Positions 33,052 to 40,200 of a DNA stretch of 64,000 nucleotides are shown piece by piece. Location: assembly GCA_024400915.1 (NCBI GenBank), contig JAKSLX010000007.1, positions 55,901 to 119,900 on the forward strand, given 5' to 3'. The DNA is from Treponema sp. (GTDB lineage Bacteria > Spirochaetota > Spirochaetia > Treponematales > Treponemataceae). Each line of letters starts with the position of its first letter. Within the stretch, counting starts at the first letter, position 1. The position numbers and the translations under genes are program-made. The notes below the pieces were generated by a model. That model saw only the letters and a program-made list of their open reading frames with translations. It was not told the origin of the DNA and did no database searches.

Positions 33052-34020
33052 ATGAAAAACAGATTCTGTGTAAAAATTCTCGCATTGTCATTTATGCTCT
33101 CGGCATCAGCAGCCTTTGCTCAGTCAACAAAATCAGTAATTACTGGAATCAAGGCTGAATCAACTTCTGAAAATTCAATCACCGTTACATGGGCTTCACC
33201 GGCAGACATTTCTACGGTTTCTGCACTCCTCGTCTACAGGGCAACAAAACCCTTTACAGGTTTTTCCCAGATTGAAAAGCTCGAACCGATAGCAGTCCTC
33301 AGATCCAACGAACTATCCTACACAGACATCCTGAGGACTTCTCAGGTATATTATTATGCGGTTGTATCTGCATTAGGCTCAAAAAACTCATCAGAAAGCG
33401 AACTGTATTTTGATGAAGAAACAGACATGCAGGACGAATATTCACCCGATGATCCTGTTTTGAGAACTGTCCTTCCGGGTGTAAATGCCACAGTTCAGGG
33501 AGCAAGGGCAAGCAAGCAGAAAAAGGTAAAATCATCCATAAAAACAGCAGCCAAAGCTGAAAGAACCTATGAAAACGGTGCAATGAGAGAAACTCCCCTT
33601 CCGTACATTGATGTTTTGGACGAGCTTCCTGCCCATGAACCAAAGATTTCCGCAGAATCAAAGAACAAGGCAAAAACCCTCATAAGGAAAAACACAAAGC
33701 AGAAACCAGAGCCTCTTCCAATCCATATATTTGAAGAAGACCTTGTTAGTCCTGCAGGCGGAGATGATTACCTTCTTTTTGAAATACTCAAGACCTATTT
33801 CATCAAAAAGCAGTATTCTGAATCCATTACCCAGCTAAGAAAATTCCTTGCACAGAACAGGACTAAATCAGTAGCAGACAGGGCAAGCTTCTATCTTGGA
33901 GAATCCTACTATTATACAGGAAATTTTCCTTCAGCATTGACTAGATTCCTTGCGCTGGAAGAAACTTATCCGGAACTGAGCCGTCAGTGGATTGACAGCA
34001 CTTTGGATCAGCTTAACTAG
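33052..34020 (+). CDS. Exported FN3-domain/TPR-like protein
   Basis: 322 residues. Signal peptide MKNRFCVKILALSFMLSASAAFA; a fibronectin type III-like domain (about 28-105: ITVTWASP, LVYRAT, LSYTDILRTSQVYYYAVV); a basic, disordered linker (about 145-220); and a C-terminal tetratricopeptide region (about 240-322: SITQLRKFLAQ, ASFYLGESYYYTGNFPSALTRFLALEETYP) similar to YbgF/CpoB-type repeats. It is probably a periplasmic scaffold. It is divergent from the Cas2-like gene; its own promoter is not clear. Confidence 0.75.
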   Translation: MKNRFCVKILALSFMLSASAAFAQSTKSVITGIKAESTSENSITVTWASPADISTVSALLVYRATKPFTGFSQIEKLEPIAVLRSNELSYTDILRTSQVYYYAVVSALGSKNSSESELYFDEETDMQDEYSPDDPVLRTVLPGVNATVQGARASKQKKVKSSIKTAAKAERTYENGAMRETPLPYIDVLDELPAHEPKISAESKNKAKTLIRKNTKQKPEPLPIHIFEEDLVSPAGGDDYLLFEILKTYFIKKQYSESITQLRKFLAQNRTKSVADRASFYLGESYYYTGNFPSALTRFLALEETYPELSRQWIDSTLDQLN

Positions 34021-34053
34021 GTACAACCAAAAACACACTACTTTTTTTTCTCA

Positions 34054-34082
34054 TTTTCATGATAATTTTACAAAGTTATAAT
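34054..34082 (+). promoter_or_regulatory. Candidate promoter of the cellulase gene
   Basis: TTTTCA and TATAAT with a 17-nt spacer, in a 143-nt AT-rich gap. The predicted leader is about 75 nt and ends in AGGGG, a proper ribosome site 6 nt before ATG 34164. Confidence 0.55.
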
Positions 34083-34163
34083 TTTTTTTGTATTTTATGA
34101 ATTAGCATTGATATATATTCAGAGACAGAGATTGTTTTTCAAAAGAAACTAAAAGGGGTTCCT

Positions 34164-35426
34164 ATGAAAATGAAACGAAGAAATTTCTCTGTTCTCACAA
34201 TTGCATTATCATTGCTTCTTTGGGGATGTTCCGATCAGTCCAGTATGTTCAGTTGGACAAATTACGGAAATGTTACTCCACCATGGAAGGATGAAGAACT
34301 TAGGAAAATTACAAAGGAGACTATTATGGATCTTGGAACAGGATGGAATCTTGGAAATACTCTTGATGCGCACAATGCCGATTCTTTTGACAATGAACCT
34401 GCAGATACAGAAACAAGCTGGGGTCAGCCTGCAACAACGAGGGAAATGATAAAGGGCCTTGCCAACAGCGGAATAAAGACAGTCCGCCTCCCTGTCAGCT
34501 GGGCTCCACACATCAACACAGACTATGAAATCAATGCAGATTGGATGAAACGCGTAAAGACCATTGTCGACTGGTGCATCGAAGAAAAGATGTATGTAAT
34601 ACTCAACATACACCACGACAACTACATCAATGACAACATGGTTTATGCTTTCCAGGGCTTTTACCCAACGGAAAAAGGAAAAGACAAATCCCTCGAATAT
34701 GTTGAAAAAGTCTGGAGACAGGTTTCAGAAGCCTTCAAGGATGAAAAATACGACAAAGTCATCTTTGAAACACTTAATGAACCTCGCCTTAGGGGGCATG
34801 AACATGAATGGAATGCTGACTTCGGCTGTGCAAAGTGTCAGGAAGCAATCAGGGTTATAAATGAACTTAACCAGAAGGCAGTAGACACAATCCGCAATGT
34901 AGACGGAACAAACAAAGATCGCCTTATCATGGTTCCAGCTTATGTTGCTTCTCCATACGCCGCATGGAACAATTCATTCAAGTTCCCAGTTGACCCTGCA
35001 GGAAAAGGAAAAATCGCAATTTCCGTACACATGTATACCCCATACAATTTTGCAATGAACTGCGGAGACGGAGGTTACAACCACTTCTCAATCCAGACCA
35101 GAGATGAACTTGACTATCACTTCAACATGCTCAAGTCCAACTTCATTGACAAGGGATACCCTGTAATCATCGGGGAATACGGTGCAACAAACAAGGGAAA
35201 CAAGGAAGACCGCCTGATATGGTTTGAATACTATCTTAAGGAATCTGCCTCAAGAGGCATTGTTTCCATTCTTTGGGACAACGGCACTGAAGACAACAAG
35301 GAAAATCCTGCAGAATCTTTTGGTTTCTTCAACAGAAAAACCTGCCAGTGGTTTGATCAGGACATAAGAAACGTAATTATGGGTGCTGCCATGGAAGGGG
35401 CAAAAAAACACACCACTTCCAACTGA
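34164..35426 (+). CDS. GH5-family cellulase, lipoprotein
   Basis: 420-residue endo-beta-1,4-glucanase-type enzyme. The lipoprotein signal MKMKRRNFSVLTIALSLLLWGC puts lipidated Cys at 22, so it should sit on a membrane facing out. The GH5 catalytic domain fills the rest: GWNLGNTLDA, VRLPVSW, YVILNIHHDN, acid/base Glu206 in TLNEPR, VHMYTPY, and nucleophile Glu338 in IIGEYGA, then SILWDNG. All key residues are intact. It suits a treponeme living on plant fibre or its breakdown products. No other carbohydrate-active gene is in the window. Confidence 0.95.
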   Translation: MKMKRRNFSVLTIALSLLLWGCSDQSSMFSWTNYGNVTPPWKDEELRKITKETIMDLGTGWNLGNTLDAHNADSFDNEPADTETSWGQPATTREMIKGLANSGIKTVRLPVSWAPHINTDYEINADWMKRVKTIVDWCIEEKMYVILNIHHDNYINDNMVYAFQGFYPTEKGKDKSLEYVEKVWRQVSEAFKDEKYDKVIFETLNEPRLRGHEHEWNADFGCAKCQEAIRVINELNQKAVDTIRNVDGTNKDRLIMVPAYVASPYAAWNNSFKFPVDPAGKGKIAISVHMYTPYNFAMNCGDGGYNHFSIQTRDELDYHFNMLKSNFIDKGYPVIIGEYGATNKGNKEDRLIWFEYYLKESASRGIVSILWDNGTEDNKENPAESFGFFNRKTCQWFDQDIRNVIMGAAMEGAKKHTTSN

Positions 35427-35427
35427 T

Positions 35428-35456
35428 TTGTAATTTCATGAAAAATGTGATATACT
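35428..35456 (+). promoter_or_regulatory. Extended -10 promoter of carD-ispDF
   Basis: TTGTAA and TATACT with a 17-nt spacer plus an extended TGA just before the -10. It begins 2 nt past the cellulase stop; the -10 ends 9 nt before ATG 35466, leaving a 2-3 nt leader with no Shine-Dalgarno. Confidence 0.7.
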
Positions 35457-35465
35457 CATAGAACT

Positions 35466-36077
35466 ATGGCAAAACCAAAGACAGAATTTTTAGTAAACCA
35501 GACAATCGTTTACCCAAGCCAGGGAGTTGGTAAAGTAGTCGATGTATTCAAGAGAGAATTCAAAGGCGAAATGGTATACCACTACAAAATCTACATCGAA
35601 GTTTCTGACATGACAGTTACTGTTCCTGTAGACAATGCAAAGCTCCTTGGAATTCGTGCAATTGTTTCAAAAGCAGAAGCCAAGAAGGCTTTGGATTCCA
35701 TCAGCGATGACTACGAGCCACCAACATCTGACTGGAAGCTTCGTTACCAGCAGAACCTTGACCTTCTTAAGAAAGGTACTATCGGTGACATTGCAGCAAT
35801 CGTACGCTGTCTTTACCACCGTTCAAAGGTTAAGGAGCTTCCAATTCTTGAACGCAAGCTCTATGAAAACGCCAAGACACTTCTTGAAAATGAAATAGCA
35901 GAAGCATACGGAATTTCAGCAACTGAAGTTGAAACAATGCTCCATGCAAAACTTGAGCCTCTCGGACTTAAGATTGAAAAGAAGCCGGTATACAATGATG
36001 AAGACGAAGACGAAGATGAGTTCGAAGAAGACACATCAACATCTTCAAAAGACAACGATGACGACGACGAGGATTAA
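35466..36077 (+). CDS. CarD/CdnL-family RNA polymerase-binding regulator
   Basis: 203 residues. The N-terminal Tudor-like RNAP-interacting domain (about 8-65, VYPSQGVGKVVDVF, YYKIYIE-type strands, TVPVDNAKLLGIR) is followed by the helical DNA-contacting domain (about 75-170, WKLRYQQNLDLLKKG, DIAAIVRCLYHRSKVKELPILERKLYENA). CarD stabilises open complexes, often at rRNA promoters. The last 25 residues are an almost pure Asp/Glu tail (residues 177-203), longer than usual. It is upstream of ispDF and probably cotranscribed. Confidence 0.92.
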   Translation: MAKPKTEFLVNQTIVYPSQGVGKVVDVFKREFKGEMVYHYKIYIEVSDMTVTVPVDNAKLLGIRAIVSKAEAKKALDSISDDYEPPTSDWKLRYQQNLDLLKKGTIGDIAAIVRCLYHRSKVKELPILERKLYENAKTLLENEIAEAYGISATEVETMLHAKLEPLGLKIEKKPVYNDEDEDEDEFEEDTSTSSKDNDDDDED

Positions 36078-36080
36078 TCC

Positions 36081-37259
36081 TTGAAATCCCTTTCACTTGT
36101 TCTTGCAGCCGCAGGTTCTTCCACAAGGATGGGCCTGGGCAAGAAAAAAGAATATCTTGAAATGGCAGGCGGTACAGTTCTTTCCTGTGCCGCCCGCATT
36201 TTTTTAGAGGCAGCAGATTTTTCCACAATAGTTATTGCAATTCCAAAGGATGGCAAGGAAGATGCAGAAAAAGCTCTTTTTGCTGACTTAAAAGTCAAGG
36301 AACTTCTTGCAGGAAAAAAACTTAAATTTATTGAGGGTGGCAATACCAGACAGGCATCCGTATACAAAGCAATAGAGTCAATCCCGGGAAAGGACTCCAT
36401 TGTCCTCATTCATGATGCAGCCCGGCCTTTTGTTTCAAAAGAAATAATTCAAGGTGTAATCAAGGCTGCAGAAAAGCATGGAGCCGCAGCTCCAGGAATC
36501 CCGCCCGTAGATACTCAGAAAGAATTGTCTGCCGATGGAACCATAAAAAGGCATCTTGTAAGAAAAAACCTCTGCGCAATTCAGACACCTCAGGCCTTTG
36601 AGCTTCCACTCCTTCTCCGTTGCCATGAAAAGGCAGCAGAAACTGATTTTGAATACACCGACGACACGGAAATTTGGGACAGCTATCCTGAAATTACTGG
36701 TAACAAAAAAGTATTTGTAGTTGAAGGAAGTAAAGACAATAAAAAAATTACTTTCGTTCAGGACATACCGGGGAAAAATATAATGACAAAAATAGGAATA
36801 GGTACTGACCTTCATCGCCTTAAAGAAGGAAGAAAATTTTACCTTGGAGGAATTGAAATTCCTTCTGAAAAAGGAGAAGACGGTCATTCAGACGGCGATG
36901 TACTTCTTCATGCAATCAGCGATGCTCTCCTTGGAGCTGCAGGCCTTGGAGATATAGGTTCATACTTTCCACCGGAAGATCCAGAATGGAAGGATGCAGA
37001 TTCCAAAGACCTGCTGAAAAAAATCTGGTCAGACATCCGCAATGCAGGCTGGCAGCTTAATAACCTTGACTGCGTAGTGGAGACGGAAAAACCAAAATTC
37101 CTTCCATGGCGCGAAAAAGTAATTGAATCAATCGCAAAAGTTCTTGAAGTCACAAAAGAACAGATCTTTGTAAAGGCCAAGACAAACGAAAAGCAGGACT
37201 CCGTAGGAGCCGGAAATGCAATCAAAGCCTACTGCGTCTGCCTTCTTGAAAGGAAATAA
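36081..37259 (+). CDS. ispDF: Bifunctional IspD/IspF of the MEP isoprenoid pathway, TTG start
   Basis: 392-residue fusion of two non-consecutive MEP-pathway enzymes. Residues 1 to about 230: IspD (CTP + MEP to CDP-ME), with LVLAAAGSSTRMG, VLIHDAARPFVS and TDDTEIWDSYP. Residues about 236-392: IspF (CDP-MEP cyclisation to MEcPP), with GIGTDLHRLKEG, GHSDGDVLLHAISDALLGA and zinc/metal ligands, and KAKTNEKQDSVGAG near the end. IspDF fusions are known in several proteobacteria and spirochaetes. The TTG at 36081 follows GAGGA by 7 nt. It converges on the coiled-coil gene with only 14 nt between stops. Confidence 0.95.
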   Translation: MKSLSLVLAAAGSSTRMGLGKKKEYLEMAGGTVLSCAARIFLEAADFSTIVIAIPKDGKEDAEKALFADLKVKELLAGKKLKFIEGGNTRQASVYKAIESIPGKDSIVLIHDAARPFVSKEIIQGVIKAAEKHGAAAPGIPPVDTQKELSADGTIKRHLVRKNLCAIQTPQAFELPLLLRCHEKAAETDFEYTDDTEIWDSYPEITGNKKVFVVEGSKDNKKITFVQDIPGKNIMTKIGIGTDLHRLKEGRKFYLGGIEIPSEKGEDGHSDGDVLLHAISDALLGAAGLGDIGSYFPPEDPEWKDADSKDLLKKIWSDIRNAGWQLNNLDCVVETEKPKFLPWREKVIESIAKVLEVTKEQIFVKAKTNEKQDSVGAGNAIKAYCVCLLERK

Positions 37260-37273
37260 TGCTTTTTCTGCTC

Positions 37274-40200
37274 CTATTCATCAGTACCAACTTCAAGAAT
37301 AAGGGAAACCATATTTTCCTCAATATTCAGGCTCTTTGCGATTTCAGCATTTGTCCAGCCCTTAGCCTTAAGGGAAACAATGTTGCTTCTAAGCTGAGGA
37401 GAAAGGGAATTGTTGGAATTCGATTTTCCCCTCTTGCTTCCACTTTCCTTTGATGCGATGGAATGAAGAAGATCAAGCTGCTTTTCTCCGTCGGAATAAA
37501 GTTTCTGAAGTCTCTGTTCTGTGGCAACAATGCCTTCCTTGGATTCCTTGATTTCAGAAATATGGTCATCTACATCTCTGATAATGTCTTTCAATGAATT
37601 AACCTTATCGACAGCTTCACCGATGATTTCCCCATTCTTAAGGAGTTCATCCATATCCTTCTTGAGCTTTTCCATTTTCTCAGGAATGTCGGCAAAATCA
37701 TTCGAATAATTGTTAAGGCGATCTTCAAGAGCCGAGATGTTTTCAAAAGACTGATCCACAGCTTCTGCTACACGGTCAACAGTATCGCTTTTCTTTTCAA
37801 TGCGATCGAATTTATTTTCCATCTGAGCCATAGATTCCGTGTACTTGCGGACATCAGCCTGAATGTTGATGAAGTCGTCATTAATCTTCTGGATTTCCTG
37901 GATTTTTGCATCCATTCCGCTTGAAAGATTAAGGAGGGTATCAACCTTGTATTCAACGCTTTCAAGGCGAGACTTATCGGCACTGTAAGCATTGAGTTTC
38001 TGATTTACATCATCACTAAGATGTTCAAGCTGCCTGATCTGGGTTCCAAGTTCATTGAGTTTTGAATCAAAGTTCTTAACCGAAGAAATCTTCTTTTCAA
38101 GGTCATCAATGGAATCTGCAAGCTGTCTCTTGAGAGTTTCTGCCCTGTCAAAGGCAGATGATTCAGCAAGGAACTGGGCTATACTCTTTTTTATTTCATC
38201 AACCTTCATCTGAAGATTGTTTGTCTCATCATTAAGGCGTTCTGTTGCACCCTGATAAGCCTGCTTGTATTCTTCTGCCCTTTCAGTAAAATTCTTCTTA
38301 AGATCCTTGATTTTAAGCTCGGCATTCTTGGTTTGCTCTTCAGTATAACCCTTTACCTGATTGAAGAAAGAATTATACATGGTTTCGAATTCATCAATGT
38401 GCTTCTTGCTGTCATTGTCAAAAGAACTTAAGATGTCTCCTGCCCTTTTTGCAGCTGCAGAGAAGTCAGTCTGAAGTTCCTGAATTTTCTGCTCGTTGGT
38501 ATCTGCAAGAGTCTTGAGCTGATCATCAATCTGCTGATAGTAATCGTCATACTGTCCCTTAAGACGAGTTTTCCACTGGGAGAATTCCTGAACGGCAGCA
38601 TCAATTGTAGCCGACTGAGTATCCTGCTTTGAAGTAAGAATCTCTTTAAGCTCTGTAATCTTTGCATTGAGTTCCCTTTCTGTCCTTTCAAGGGTTTCGT
38701 TCATGCGGTTCTTGTATTCATCAGATTCAGTTTTGATTTCACCGTCAACACCTTCAATGGCCTTTTTGATTTCAGCACGGTACTGCTCGATGAATTCGTG
38801 AATTCTCTGGTTAACGGAATTGATCTGTTCCTGAATGGTTGTCTGTCCTGCAAGAAGAGCAGTCTGGAATTTCTTTTCCTGTTCCTGAGTTTTCTTCTGA
38901 AGTTCAATAATGCGCTTTGAAAGTTCTTCTTCATACTGTCTTTCAAGGCCGGTTCTCTTTTCTTCATATTCAGCCGTAAAGTTTTCAAACTGGGCATCAA
39001 AAGTATTTTTCCATGATGCAAGCTTTGAACTCACATCATCTTCACGCTTTGCAATGTCTGCAAGGAATGAATCTTCAAACACCTTGACTTTGTTGCTGAG
39101 CCTTGCTGCAGAATCTTTCTTGATTTCGTCAAGGGAAGTCTGTACAGTTTCAAGTTCCGCCTTAACTTTGCTGAATTTTGAACTGAGTTCAGTTTCAAAA
39201 TCTGACTGAAGTTTTTGCTGTGTCTCGGTAAATTTTTCAAAATCACCAACAACTTTCTTCTGGCTCTGATCCATGAGTTTTCTCAAGGCAGACTCAAGCT
39301 TGTCTACATCGGCACCGGCAGAATTAAGCTTTTTGAAACGGTAATCCATTTCCTTCTTGTATTCGTCAAGGGTATTGTCAAGTTCTGCAAGATACTTTGT
39401 CTGTCTTGCATCGCATTCAGCGGCAATGTCACGGGAAGCACCGATTAGTTTTGCATCCATTTCAGCAAGGCGTGCATTAAGTTCTGCCGAGAATCCATCG
39501 AGTTTTTCCCTGTGGTCTGCAGTTTCAGAAACAATGCGTTCAGTAATTGAATTTGACTGTTCCTGAATTGACTGGAACTTGCTCTGAATTTCATTTAAGG
39601 CAGTTGAAATGTTTTCGTTGTAGTTTTTGGCCTGTTCATCAAGTTCGCCGAGTGTAGACTTTACATCACTGTGCATCTGATCTACGCGGTCCTGAACATC
39701 TCTCTTGTACTTGTCAAGGTTTGCTGTACTGAGGGTACTGAATTTTTCGTAGGCAGCATTTTCTTCCTGCTCAGCTTTTTCAAGGATAGTATTGAACATG
39801 CCGTCGTAACGTTCTTTAAGTGTATCGGACTGCTTGTCCACTGATTCCTGAAGAGCCGCAAGTTTTTCAGCATTTGCCTTTGCATCCATATTTACGGAAT
39901 CAACTGCACTCTTTGCATTCTGAACTGCATCGTAAACCTTACCCTGAACATCGGAAATTGTATCGCGCATTTCAGAAACAAGTCTGTCTGCAGCCTCGGA
40001 GAACTGCCCCTTAACCTTATTGATTTCGTCTTCAGCATCTTTTCTTACAGAATCAGTTTCTGAAGAAAGGCTTTCCTTCATCTCATCAACAAGTCTGATT
40101 GCCTGTGCCTTCACTTCATCAGCTTTGTCATTTATTTCAGATTCAAGAGACGCTGTTCTTTCAGCAAGGGAAGCAGCATTGTCGTCAATAAGTTTCTCCA

